This document shows, piece by piece, positions 12,801 through 24,157 of a DNA stretch of 64,000 nt (position 1 is the first letter of the stretch; each line of letters begins with the position of its first letter). The DNA comes from Arachis hypogaea. Its lineage: Eukaryota; Streptophyta; Magnoliopsida; Fabales; Fabaceae. The position numbers and the translations under genes are program-made. The stretch is from the NCBI RefSeq assembly GCF_003086295.3, contig NC_092051.1:20083940-20147939 (forward strand), written 5' to 3'. The notes beneath the pieces were generated by a model. That model was not told the DNA's origin, searched no databases, and saw only the letters and a list, made by a program, of their open reading frames with translations.

Positions 12801-12858
12801 GCCTCGCCATCTCTGTTTTACATCCTAGGTCTAAAGCTCTGTGTGGTAGGGTGTTGCA
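9831..12858 (+). mobile_element. Long terminal repeat of a Ty3/gypsy-like element (about 3.0 kb)
   Basis: It begins TGTAAACCCC and ends GTGTTGCA, and a primer-binding-site-like sequence follows at once. It holds a CpG-rich patch of ACGCGT/TACGCG palindromes (11217-11405). It also holds a hairpin TGAGAACC/GGTTCTCA (12305-12323) ahead of TTTTCAGATGCAAGTCG, which recurs in related form in the other LTRs here. Open frames inside (for example minus 11668-11967) look incidental. No partner LTR is present because the element is cut at the satellite. Confidence 0.75.
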
Positions 12859-12880
12859 TTTTGGTATCAAAGTAGTTCGT
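12859..12880 (+). promoter_or_regulatory. Primer-binding site (initiator-Met tRNA type), slightly mutated
   Basis: TGGTATCAAAGTAG follows the LTR end by about three bases. The usual form complementary to the 3' end of initiator tRNA-Met is TGGTATCAGAGC, which is seen intact in the element at 40597-58078. Confidence 0.75.
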
Positions 12881-13075
12881 TCCTATAGAGCCTGAGGGAC
12901 GGACTGACTATGCTTCTATGCATTCTCTGTGTATGTGTCTATATGCTATTAGGATATCTAACTGATATATGTGGCATAAACGTTCATGAGCATGCATTTG
13001 GAACTTAAAACTCTAGACTTGCGATATTGAGACTGATCAACTTGATATCACTTGTTTGGGGTGTATAGGGACCAG

Positions 13076-13387
13076 ATGTTGACTCGCAGACACAGTCGCG
13101 GGCGAGGTAGAGGCAGATTAGGAAATGCTACTCCTGAAGCGACAGGGAATAATCCTAACCCTGTAGACTTTATGGTTGCCCTGGGAACATGGTTGCGGCT
13201 ATGCAGGCAACAGCCGAAGCTTTGGGAAATTAGATAAACAATGGGAACCATGGGAATAACAATGAAGATGGCCCTATGACGCTTGCCACATTCCTGAAGG
13301 TTCACCCTCCGACCTTCCGGGGAACCTCAAACCCCACTGAGGCCGATAACTGGATCCAAGCAATGAAACGGGCGCTATAGGCTCAAT
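13076..13387 (+). pseudogene. Truncated gag start of the gypsy element
   Basis: An ATG at 13076 opens a basic RGRGRGR-type N-terminus. After a frame change the text reads MTLATFLKVHPPTFRGTSNP then TEADNWIQAMKRAL. This is the same gag segment as ATFLKVDPPIFNGSTNPTEA in the big element near 47830. A stop follows RAL, and at about 13387 the sequence turns into satellite. The rest of gag and all of pol are missing. Confidence 0.8.
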
Positions 13388-16300
13388 ATTCATCAAAAGC
13401 CATAAAATAATATGAATTGCAATAACAGTATGAGCGCATAAGTGGAGGGCAAATAATATTTGTGATTCTAATAAATGAAATAAAAAATAGAAAGTTTGGA
13501 CTATCCTAAACAAAATATTAATGCCTCCTAAATATTTTTTCATTTTAATAGTTTACTCATTATTAAATTAGGTAAAACAACCTCGAATAAAAATCTAACT
13601 GCGAGTGTTATCTTTTAATGATATTATTCAATTGAACTTATCATACTTAATCTCAATCCTTCTGTCTCAATCTTAATCTCTGAAAACAAATACTATCACA
13701 GAAAATTCACTCTAATTTTGTGCTAATATAATATACAACTTTAGTTCACATAAATGAGAGTATAACACGCTATAGTAACATTAATAATACAAGACAGGTT
13801 TTAAGGATTTTAAAACCATTAATAACAAGCCTTAAAATCAACGTTCTTATTCATTAAAAGCCATAAAATAATATGAATTGCAATAATGGTATGAACGCAT
13901 AAGTAGAGGGCAAATAATGTGTGTTGTTCTGATAAATGAAAAAAAAAAGTTGGGACTATCCTAAACAAAATATTAATGTCTCCTAATTTTTTTTTATCAT
14001 TTTAATAGTTTAATCGTTATTAAATTAGGTAAAACAACCTCGAATAGTCACCAAAAAAAAAAACAACCTCGAATAAAAATCTAACTGCGAGTGTTAACTT
14101 TTAATGGTATTATTCAATTGAACTTGTCATACTTAATCTCAATTCTTCAGTCTCAGTTTCAATCTCTAAAAACAAATATTATCACAGAAAATTCACTCTA
14201 ATTTTGTGCTAATATGATATACAATATCGGTTCACATAAATGAGAGTATAACACGCTACAATAATATTAAGAATATAAGACACGTTTTAAGGCTTTTATT
14301 ACCATTAATAATAAGCCATAAAATTGATGTTCTTATTCATTAAAAGACATAAAATAATATAAATTGCAATAATGGTATTAGCGCGTAAGTGGAGGGCAAA
14401 TAATGTTTGTGATTCTAATAAATGAAATAAAAAATAGAAAGTTTGGCCTCTCCTAAACTAAATATTAATGCCTCTTAAATATTTTTTTATCATTTTAATA
14501 GTTTACTCGTTATTAAATTAGGTAAAAACACCCCGAAAGAAAAATCTAATTGCGAGTGTTATCTTTTAATGTTATTATTCAATTGAAATTCTCATATTTA
14601 ATCTCAATCCTTCAGTCTCAGTCTCAATCTCTAAAAATAAATACTATAACAGAAAATTCACTCTAATTTTGTGCTAATATGATATACAATATTGATTCAC
14701 ATAAATGAGAATATAACACGCTACAGTAACATTAAGAATACAAGACATGTTTTAAGGCTTTTATTACCATTAAGAATAAGCCATAAAATTAATGTTCTTA
14801 TTCATCAAAACCCATAAAAAATATGAATTGCAATAATAGTATGAGCGCATAATTGGAGGGCAAATAATATTTGTGATTCTGATAAATGAAATAAAAAATA
14901 GAAAGTTTGGCCAATCCTAAACAAAATATTAATTCTCTTATATATTTTTTTTTATCATTTTAATAGTATACTCGTTATTAAATTAGGTAAAACAACCTCG
15001 AATAAAAATCTGACTGCGAGTGTTATCTTTTAATGATATTATTCAATTGAACTTGTCATACTTAATCTCAATCCTTCCGTCTCAGGTTCAATTTCTAAAA
15101 ATAAATACTATCACAGAAAATTCACTCTAATTTTGTGCCGATATGATATACAACATTGATTCACATAAATGTGAGTATAACACGCTACAGTAACATTAAT
15201 AATACAAGACACGTTTTAAGGCTTTTATAACCATTAATAATAAGCCATAAAATCAATGTTCTTATTCAATAAAAGCCATAAAATAATATGAATTGCAATA
15301 ATGGTATGAGCGCATAAGTGTAGGGCAAATAATGTTTGTGATTCTAATAAATGAAACAAAAAATAGAAAGTTTGGACTATGCTAAACAAAATATTAATGT
15401 CTCCTAAATATATTTTTTTTCATTTTAATATTTTATTTGTTATTAAATTTAGTAAAATAACCTCGAATAAAAATCTAACTGCGAGTGTTATCTTTTAATG
15501 ATATTATTCAATTGAACTTGTCATACTTAATCTCAATCCTTTTGTCTCAGTCTCAATCTATGAAAATAAATAATATCACATAAAATTCACTCTAATTTTG
15601 TACTAATATAATATACAACATCAATTCACATAAATAAGAGTATAAGACGCTACTGTAACATTAATAATACAAGCTAAGGCACATTTTTAAGGCTTTTATT
15701 ACCGTTAATAATAAGTCTTAAAATCAACGTTCTTATTCATTAAAAGTCATAAAATAATATGAATTGCAATAATGGTATGAGCGTATAAGTGGAGGGCAAA
15801 TAATGTGTGTTATTCTAATAAATGAAATAAAAAATAGAAAATTTGGACGACTATCCTAAATAAAATAATAATGTCTCTTAAATATTTTTTTTATCATTTT
15901 AATAGTTTACTCGTTATTAAATTAGGCAAAACAACCTCGAATAAAAATCTACCTGCGAGTGTTATCTTTTCATGATATTATTCAATTGAACTTATCACAC
16001 TTAATCTCAATTCTTCAGTATCAGGCTCAATCTTTAAAAACAAGTACTATCACAGAAAATTTACTCTAATTTTGTGTTAATATGATATATAACATTGGTT
16101 CACGTAAATGTGAGTATAACACGCTACAGTAACATTAAGAATACAAGACACGTTTTAAGACTTTTGTTACCATTAATAATAAGCCATAAACTCAATGTTC
16201 TTATTCATTAAAAGTCATAAAATAATATGAATTGCAATAATGGTATGAGCGCATAAGTGTAGGGTATATAATGTTTGTGATTCTGATAAATGAAACAGAA

Positions 16301-17644
16301 AATAAAAAGTTTGGACTATCCTAGAGAAAATATTAATGTCTCCTAAATATTTTTTTTTCATTTTAATAGTTTATTCGTTGTTGAATTTAGGAAAATAACC
16401 TCGAATAAAAATCTAACTGCGAGTGTTATCTTTTAATGATATCATTCAATTGAACTTGTCATACTTAATCTCAATCCTTCTATCTCAGTCTCAATATCTG
16501 AAAACAAATACTATCACATAAAACTCACTCTAATTTTGTACTAATATAATATACAACATTGGTTCACGTAAATGAGAGTATAACACGCTACATTAGGGGT
16601 GGCAAAGCGGGCTGGCCCGCCCCACCCCCACCTAGGCCTGCCCCATAAACGGGGCAGACCGGCCTGCTCCGCCAACTAAAATGGGTTCAAAATGCTAGCC
16701 CGTCCCGCTTTATGGCAGATTGGCGGGTTAGCGGGCTAGCTCGCTTGACTCTTTTTTTTTTTTGAAAAATAAAATTCATTAAAATTAACCAAAAAATAAT
16801 AATTAAAAAATCAAATACAAATAAAAAATAGTCAAATTATAATATAATTTTTTTTTAATTTTTAACTTCAATAAAATTGTTTAAAATAATATTTGTCAAT
16901 AGAATCGTCTTTATTTTAAAAAATAAGTCACATAATTTGAGCATATATACGAAATTGTAAAATAAAATAAATAAAGTTAATAACTAAAAGAAGAATAAAA
17001 ACAAAAAATGAAAAAAAGTGTTTAAAAATTCTATAATTATTAATTTTATAATAGTAATCACTCTTTTATTTAATAAAAAAAAAGAAAAATAAAAATTTTC
17101 GACCCGGCGGACCGGCCTACCCCGCCCCAGCAAAACCCGCCAATTTGGCGGTGCAGGTTTGGCGGGTTTTTTTAATTTGGCAGGCTCCAAATCCTAGCCC
17201 GACCCGCCTTTTTTAACAGCTTTAGCGGATCAGCCCGACGGGCTCGACCTGTTTTGCCACCCCTATGCTACATCAACATTAATAATACAAGACACGTTTT
17301 AAGGCTTTTATTAACATTAATAATAAGCCATAAAATAATATAAATTACAATAATAGTATGAACGCATAATTGGATGGCAAATAATGTTTGTGATTCTAAT
17401 AAATGAAATAAAAAATTGAAAGTTGGAACTATCCTAAACAAATTATTAATGTCTTCTAAATATTTTTTTTATCATTTTAATAGTTTATTCGTCATTAACT
17501 TAGATAAAACAACCTTGAATAAAAATCTAACTGCGAGTGCGAGTGTTATCTTTTAATGATATTATTCAATTAAATTTGTCATACTTAATCTCAATCCTTT
17601 AGTCTCAGTTTCAATTTTTAAAAATAAATACTATCACAGAAAAT
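13388..17644. repeat. Satellite array, block 1 (unit about 465 bp)
   Basis: The anchor GAATTGCAATA recurs at 13414, 13875, 14361 (variant), 14825, 15290, 15761, 16229 and, after a hAT insertion, near 17342, giving spacings of 461-486 bp. Each unit shares landmarks such as CCTCGAATAAAAATCTAACT, GAGTGTTATCTTTTAATG, ATTATTCAATTGAACTTG and GGTTCACATAAATGAGAG. The unit at 13875 carries an extra ~27-bp duplication of AAACAACCTCGAATA (about 14030-14080), hence the 486-bp spacing. The array is very AT-rich, with no open reading frame of note. Confidence 0.95.
16594..17265. mobile_element. hAT-type MITE inserted in satellite
   Basis: Ends: TAGGGGTGGCAAAGCGGGC on the left, and the complement TAGGGGTGGCAAAACAGG on the right. 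Flanking 8-bp target duplication: CGCTACAT (16586-16593) and TGCTACAT (17266-17273), one mismatch. The outer ~100 bp on each side is rich in GCGGG/CCCGC, and the middle is AT-rich and noncoding. It is 672 bp long, non-autonomous, and lies within one satellite unit. Confidence 0.9.
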
Positions 17645-18085
17645 TGTAAGATCCCAAATTTTTAGAAAATAAATAATAAATTATTTATGTTTATACATAT
17701 GATTTTATTTTTAAAAAGTTGTCTTTACTAAAAAATAAGTAAACCAAAATTAAGAGACTTTGAGTTTTAATTCGGATTTATATAAATTGTAATTACAATT
17801 AGATATTTTTGATTAATTAAAATTGAGATTTGGGTAATTGAAAACTAATATAAGTTGCCTAATTTAATTTGCCTAAATTGAGGTTTTGGGGTCTATATTT
17901 ATTTTACAAAATAAAAGATTAATTATTTAATTATTTAAAATTTCAAAATCTGAATAATTAATTGAATTCATCGGTATATTATTAAATTTTACGTGTTCCC
18001 AAAACAATTTTACGTATTATATTTTAGTTTTAAATTATGATTTTATTTCAAATATTTTATAAAATACTAACATGTATTTTTATTA

Positions 18086-18205
18086 GGTTTAATTACTCTG
18101 TTGGTCCCTATAGTTTAACGAATTTTTTAATTAGGTCCCTACACTTTTTTTTCCTTTCAATTGGGTCCCTGCCCCCAATTTTTTTTTTCAATTAGGTCCC
18201 TACCG
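18086..18205 (+). repeat. MULE left terminal inverted repeat
   Basis: It matches the complement of 23989-24104 with few differences (for example GTTTAACGAA against GTTTAGCGAA). It contains the spaced AGGTCCCTA units and T-runs. Confidence 0.95.
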
Positions 18206-18488
18206 TGACCAAACTGTTAGATTTAACGGAATATTTCGTTCCTAAGTTAAAGATTCCCTAACTTTATGTGAAATCCCTAATGCTCTTTCACTCATATTTT
18301 TCTGAAATACCATTTTACCCTCTTGAAAACTGTTCGGTCTCTTCTCCCAAACTTAGAGAAGAAACTCGTGTGCATGCCTTGCTTCCCAACTCGCTCAGCT
18401 GCAGAGATTAATCCCACCAGAATATTGCGGGAGGGTTTGGTATCTCCGATATCACTGCCGTCGTCGTAGGCGTTGCTTCTTCCTCTAG

Positions 18489-18636
18489 GTAAGACAACGC
18501 TCAACGTTTCACTGGTTGAAGGGTTTTTGTTCTTTTCTCCTGTGAAAGTTTGTCATTCTGTTTATTAGAGCTTCCTTGTGTTTCTCAAAGTGTTTGAAGA
18601 GGGATTTATGGCATTATTATTTTTTTTGGTATGCAG
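18489..18636 (+). other. Intron in the 5' leader of the transposase gene
   Basis: Donor CTCTAG/GTAAGA and acceptor GGTATGCAG/TT flank a 148-bp segment, with the predicted start codon three bases into the next exon at 18639. The upstream 18290-18488 looks like a 5' leader, GC-richer than its surroundings. Confidence 0.65.
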
Positions 18637-18638
18637 TT

Positions 18639-21600
18639 ATGGGTGATTTGGATTTCAGTATCGAAATCCACCATGGTGGCAAATTTATTGACAGTGGACA
18701 ACGATTAGAGTATTTAGGAGGAATGGTTGTGGAGGATTTACATTTTGAGGTTGATGAATGGTCATTGCAAGAGATTGTCAGTCAGCTAAAGCAACTAGGG
18801 TATAAGGGTTTCGCTAGGGTCTGGTACAAGGAACCTGGGATGGATTTAAAGTCAGGTCTTAGAGAGTTGAAGTCCGATGGGGATGCGATGAGAATGGCTA
18901 GGTCACTGGTGTCGAATTCCTGCAAACATTGCGAGGTATATGTTGTCGATGGAGCCAGAGAAAGTAATGGGATTGAGATCACTTCAACTGATGCTGATTA
19001 TGTGCCAGAGGAAGGTGAGGACAGTGCTGATGATGATGGGTTGTTAGAGGTTGAAGTGGATGCTGAGTCAGAGCCTTCTACTGAAGAAGAGGTATTTGAT
19101 GATAGTGCTGATGATAGTGACCATGATGATCAGTTTGGGTTTGAGGTGGAGGATAATGATCCACCATCAAATGCATTTGGGGGATTTACTGGCCCACTAA
19201 ATGATGAGAGAACTGCAGCAGCTGGAACAGCTGAAGGTGATGAAGGTTTAAGGGAGGGTGATGAGCAAGTTGGGGGCTTATCTGATGGATATGAGACTGA
19301 TGACATAGATAGTTATGAGGGGGACTCTGATGATATGATAAAAAAGAGGAGGTTCCCTAAGTACAATGAGGCAGAGATGAACAGAGAGTATGAATTTCAG
19401 GTGGGGCTGGAATTTAAATCACTTAGTCAATTCAAAGAGGCTGTTAAGGAGCATGCCCTATTGAATGGTAGGGACATTAGGTTTCGAAAAAATGATAAGG
19501 TGAGGTGTAGAGTTGTTTGCAAGGGAAGAAAGGGAAAGTGCAAGTGGGTTTGTTTTGCGAGTAAGGTGGGGGGTTCTGACTGTTTCCGGATCAAGACGTT
19601 GAATGGAAAGCATACATGTGGAAGGAACTATAGCGGAAGACTTGCATCAAGTAGTTGGATCTCAAAGAAGATTGCCAACAACATCAGTAGAGGGGAAGAG
19701 ATGAAGCTTGCGACAGTTATTCAGACTATACAAGACAAATACATGGCCAATATCAGTGTTGGTAAGGCTTACTGGGCAAGGAGGAAGGCAAGAGAAGAGG
19801 TACATGGGCGGGCAATCCAACAGTATGCTAAACTAAGGGATTACTGTGCAGAGATACTTAGGGCAAATCCAGGATCTAGTCTGACCATATTGGTTGATAG
19901 GCCTTCTCTTACGCACCAGCCCCGATTTATGAGAATGTACATGTGCCTTGATGCAGTCAAGAAAGGCTTCTTGGTGGGGTGTAGACCTATTATTGGCGTA
20001 GATGGATGTCACTTGAAGGGCGACCATGGACAGCAGCTGCTAGTTGCTGTTGGCAGAGATCCAAATGACAATTACTTTCCCATTGCCGTAGCTGCAGTAG
20101 AGGCAGAGACTAAGGACAGTTGGGGGGTGGTTCTTGGAGATGCTGTTAAATGACATTGGAGAATCAAGAAAATGGGTTTTTATGAGTGACCAACAAAAAG
20201 TATCACTTTAATTTTTTGCAACTAATTTTATTTAAATATAAGAATGCCATGTTTATGATGATATATGCAACTGATATGAGTTTGTGAATATAAGTTTGTA
20301 AATATAAGTCTGCTATGTTTATGGTGATATATGAAATTTGTAGATGTAAATCTAAAATTTATATGATCATATATGCAATGCCTCTATACAAGTTGTTAAA
20401 TTATTCACATAAAAACGAGCATAGTGAATAGTGATGATATTTAATTTGAAAAAGCTGTTCCTGAAATAAGAATAGAAGGAGTGGAGTTTTCTTGGTAAGA
20501 CACATGGTTCAACATCAAAGAAAGGCCTAGAGTTTGATCTATCATAATTACTATGATCCCCTTTTTTTTTTCTGTTAGTTTTTTCTACGCATTATTTATA
20601 ATTGAATAGTAAGTTGTATTCTTAATCTATAAATACAGTATATATATTACTCTATATTCTCTATTCATTAAGTCATATATGCATTAACACATATATAATT
20701 TGATTATTAATTAGTTCAGTATAGCGAATCAGCGAATGTAATTAGTTTGAATGAAATCAATTAGTTGTCAATTTCAGGTTAAAAAATTGGGAAATAATAA
20801 TAAGTAACATTATCCATTTTTTTAAAAAGACACCAGGATCAGACTGAATATCTTATTATGTAATATGTATAAAGTTTTAAAAATCAGCTGATATGATATA
20901 TGCAACTGATATGATGATATATGCAACTGGAGGCTTGTGAATATTAATCTGATATGTATATAATCATATATGCACTTAATAAGTTTGTAGATGTAAATCT
21001 GAAATTTATATGAGCATATATGCAATGCCTAAGATTGTGAACATAAGCTTGACATGTTAGTGATGCTATGTTTAGATGCAATGGCTAAGCTTTTAAATAT
21101 TAATGTTAAATATTTGATATGTTAGTGAACATTTATCTGAGTATATTGTGTATATTGTGTTCTGGACTGAATCAATAAAACAGGGGCTGATGCAAATCTT
21201 TCAAAAGGCATTGCCAACACTGGAGCATAGGCTTTGTCTGAGACATTTATATGCCAACTGTAAGAAAGCATATGGGGGTGGTACTGTACTAAGGGACCTA
21301 ATTCTGTCTATTGCCAAAGCTACCTATGTGGAAGAATGGGAAAGAAGGATGAATCAACTAAAGGAGCTCAACAAAGACTGTTATGAGAAGTTATTTGCTC
21401 TGGATCCAAAATTGTGGACAAAGAGTCACTTTACATTTCTGGCCAAGAGTGACATGCTGATGAACAACATCTCCGAGGCATTCAATGGAAGAATCCTAGA
21501 GGCAATAGACAAGCCAATTCTGACAATGTTTGAATGGATTAGGTGCTATTTGATGACAAGGTTTGCAGAGAAAAAGAAGAAGGCAGAGAGGTATGAGGGT

Positions 21601-22739
21601 ACACTTTTGCCAAAACCCAAGAAACGGCTAGATATCATCGCGGTTAGAGCTATGGAGTGGCAAGCTAAATGGGCAGGAGACCTGAAGTATGAAGTCCACC
21701 ATAAGAACAGGATGATCATGGAAAGGTTTGTGGTCGATTTGATGGCTGGAAGGTGTAGTTGTAGGTTCTGGGGTTTGTGTGGTATGCCGTGTCCCCATGC
21801 TTGCTGTGCTATCTTTGAGAAGGGTGACAACTCGAAAGATTATTGTAGTAACTATTACAGCAAGGCAGCATACCTTGCTACATATGGGCAGTCAATATCA
21901 CCAATCAATGGAGAAAATATGTGGCCAAAGATACAATGCGATACCATCATCCCTCCAATTTTCAGAGTTAAACCAAGAAGGCCAAGGATGGTTAGGATAA
22001 GGGAACCCGATGAAAACAGATCACAGACAAAGTATAGAAGATCTGGAACTTCTGTTACCTGCAGTAATTGTGGCCAATACGGACACAATAGGAGACTCTG
22101 TCCAAACCCTATAGTGACAGGTATTCTTTGCCAACTTATTTTGTTCAATTGTTGATGAACTATTATTAACTGCTATTTCATCTTGTAGCTCCTGAAGGCA
22201 CACAAGGATCTGATGCTGCAACTGGAACTGGAGGAGTTGACTCTGCTGCTAATGAACCTACTGCTGCTGATGAAACAAATGGATCTGCAGCTGCTGCAAC
22301 TGCTAGATCCAGGATGGTTAAAGGGAGAGGCAGAGGAAGAGCACCAGGAGGGATGGCCAGAGGAAGGGGTAGAGGGAGGGCTGCACCCATGACTGCAACA
22401 GCACCAAGGCCTTCAAACACCCCTGCACCCACATCCCAGCCACCACACACCCCTGCACCCACATCCCAGCCACCACACACCCCTGCACCCCCATCCCAGC
22501 CTACAAACACCCATGCACCACCATCACAGCCTGCACCACCATCACAGCCTACCACCTTACCCACACCCGCATCACTGCCCACCACTTTGCCTACACCTGC
22601 ATCACTGTCCACTGCACCAGCATCTCAACCTTTGCCCAAGACCAAAATCTTTGGTGTCAGAAGAAGTGGAAGACTGAAGATTGGAGTTAGGAAGCCAACA
22701 AATCAGCCGCCTGAACATGTTGACCTTACACTTGATTGA
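18639..22739 (+). CDS. MULE transposase (mudrA-like), three coding exons, one frameshift
   Basis: Exons 18639-20199, 21184-22120 and 22189-22739 would give about 1015 residues. Order: acidic N-terminal domain, MuDR DNA-binding-like domain (FKSLSQFKEAVKEHALLNGR, CKWVC), MULE catalytic domain, SWIM zinc finger (CSCRFWG..CPH, ~21754-21810), CCHC knuckle (CSNCGQYGHNRRLC, ~22059-22100), and a proline/alanine/threonine tail with GRGRGR motifs. Catalytic candidates: D in GVDGCHLKG (20001-20003), D in MSDQQKG (20188-20190), the C-x-x-H motif CLRH, and E in ISEAFNGR (21475-21477). A G6 run at 20122-20127 adds one base against the expected WGWFLEMLLND frame. Exon 1 is 1561 nt, and without that base is exactly 520 codons. 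The first start at 18576 lies in the leader intron, so 18639 is preferred. This is either a recent null copy or a base-calling error. Confidence 0.92.
20200..21183 (+). other. Intron 1 of the transposase gene (984 bp)
   Basis: It joins SDQQK to GLMQIF without gap at AAA/GTATCA and AACAG/GGG. The intron splits the catalytic domain right after the second aspartate. It is AT-rich with loosely repeated text such as GATATATGCAACTGATATGA and TTTGTGAATATAAG. Nothing else is recognised in it. Confidence 0.85.
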
Positions 22740-23154
22740 GGCTGAATAGAGTTTAGGGTTTCTTTTTTATATCTCTTGTGTTATGTAGGATTTGTGTTCA
22801 CCTGTGACTCTGGTTTCTTTATTGTTTGGACCACTGTTGTTATGTGTTGTGGACCACTTTTGTTATGTTGGTAGAAAACTGTTTTGAGTGGGTGTCACAT
22901 TTATTTTGTTGCTATCTAGGTGTCCTACATTATATAATGTACAAAACAATGGTATCTAACTATCTATTATAATTCAATGCATCTTTTGTTTTACCTACTT
23001 TTTTCTCAGTATCATACTTGTATGCATATTAAATAGCAAAGGAACACCTTTCATTTACAAAAATTAAACATTTCATATAACTTCATTGAACCCATGCTAA
23101 ACAGTACACTATTGTCTTATATAGACTATTACATTATCATAACAACCATGCTTT
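22740..23154. other. Shared 3' region between the convergent MULE genes
   Basis: This is about 0.4 kb of AT-rich sequence between the transposase stop (22739) and the GRF-gene end. It should hold both polyadenylation regions. No other coding signal is visible. Confidence 0.6.
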
Positions 23155-23814
23155 CTACATCTTTACATATAATACTGCAACAATCAAAACACCTAATATC
23201 AAGCCCAGCATAACTAGCATCTTGTATTACTTTTTCATACTATCTTCCATCTTAGCAAATTGCTCCTCCACTGAACTCAGCTCAGCACATAACCTTCCTA
23301 CCCAGGCATCTACTTCTCCAACCTTTGCAATTAATCTTTCTAGATCCACACTTAATCTGTCTATCTTCCTTTCTTGTGCCTCCAATTCTCTAACCCTTCC
23401 AAGTACTTGCTGTGAACTGTTCACTGCATCTTCTCCAGATATCTTTTTTTCTTTCCCATCAACCCACTCAAAAAACTTGCATCTCCTATTAAGGCAAGAA
23501 ATGAATCTTCTGTTTGGATTTTTTGATGTACTTGAACTACGAAGAATCAGAGTATCTCCACAAAAGCACCGGACCCTCCTTTCCTTTTGCTTCAACCATC
23601 CGCTCTTCTCATCTTCTTCATCATCAATCCACTCGAAGAACTTGCATTTTAGCATTCTCCCACAACCAACATACCTTCTTCCATGGCTTGCTACTGCCGA
23701 AGAAGACATCACAGCAACTGCCTCACCACAAAAACAAAGATGTCTCTTCTTGACGAGGGTTCTGGAACTACAGACTCCTGAAGATAACTGACTCTGATCT
23801 ATGAGTATTGACAT
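23155..23814 (-). CDS. Two-GRF-zinc-finger coiled-coil protein, convergent accessory gene of the MULE
   Basis: The 195-residue open frame (23814-23227) has two GRF-type zinc fingers: CFCGEAVAV...GRRYVGC with CKFFEWIDDEED (about residues 27-72), and CFCGDTLIL...RRFISC with CKFFEWVDG (about 83-122). A heptad-rich segment ELEAQERKIDRLSVDLERL (about 140-195) follows. GRF fingers are known to bind single-stranded nucleic acid. After TAA at 23227-23229 the same frame stays open for 23 more codons, LVMLGLILGVLIVAVLYV, then TAG at 23155. That is a membrane-segment-like tail, so the TAA may be a recent premature stop. The gene starts about 175 bp inside the right TIR and faces the transposase gene. 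Its role in transposition is not known to me. Confidence 0.8.
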
Positions 23815-23988
23815 AGTAAGGGTAAGGGTTGCAAAGAGAGGAGCAGAAGTTTGAGGAAGAGGCGAGAAGAAGAGAGTTAGAACTCAGATCCTCAGATCCC
23901 TACTGAGTATCCTTCATTTGTAAGGGATAAGTGAGGGTTATAATGGTCAAATCACTCATTCTTAACGTTTTTTGTAACGTTTACCGTC

Positions 23989-24104
23989 AATAGGGACCTA
24001 ATTGAAAAAAAAATGGGGGCAAGGACCCAATTGAAAGGAAAAAAAAGTGTAGGGACCTAATTGAAAAATTCGCTAAACTATAGGGACCAACAGAGTAATT
24101 AAAC
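23989..24104 (-). repeat. MULE right terminal inverted repeat
   Basis: It pairs with 18086-18205. The target duplication ATTTTTATTA follows directly at 24105-24114. Confidence 0.95.
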
Positions 24105-24157
24105 ATTTTTATTATTAAGCTTCTTAGTTTTACTTTTACATACCCCATTATCTCGCG

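Larger units (their letters stand above)
18086..24104 (+). mobile_element. Mutator-like element (MULE), near-autonomous, two genes
   Basis: The element is 6,019 bp with terminal inverted repeats of about 115-130 bp. The left begins GGTTTAATTACTCTGTTGG, and the right end is the complement of GTTTAATTACTCTGTTGG. Both TIRs contain three copies of AATT(A/G)GGTCC(C/T)T. A perfect 10-bp target duplication ATTTTTATTA is at 18076-18085 and 24105-24114; MULEs usually make 8-11 bp. Inside are a plus-strand transposase gene and a minus-strand GRF-zinc-finger gene whose 3' ends face each other. Each gene starts a few hundred bases or less from its TIR, so the TIRs probably act as promoters, as in maize MuDR. 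The element sits inside solo LTR A. Confidence 0.95.

Noticed and set aside
13388..17644. Regularly spaced repeats considered as a CRISPR array.
   Set aside because: The whole ~465-bp unit repeats with no unique spacers; eukaryotic satellite DNA.
22178..22612. Antisense frame with valine/glycine/alanine-rich repeats.
   Set aside because: It is the reverse of the proline/threonine tail of the transposase exon 3, with no independent signals.
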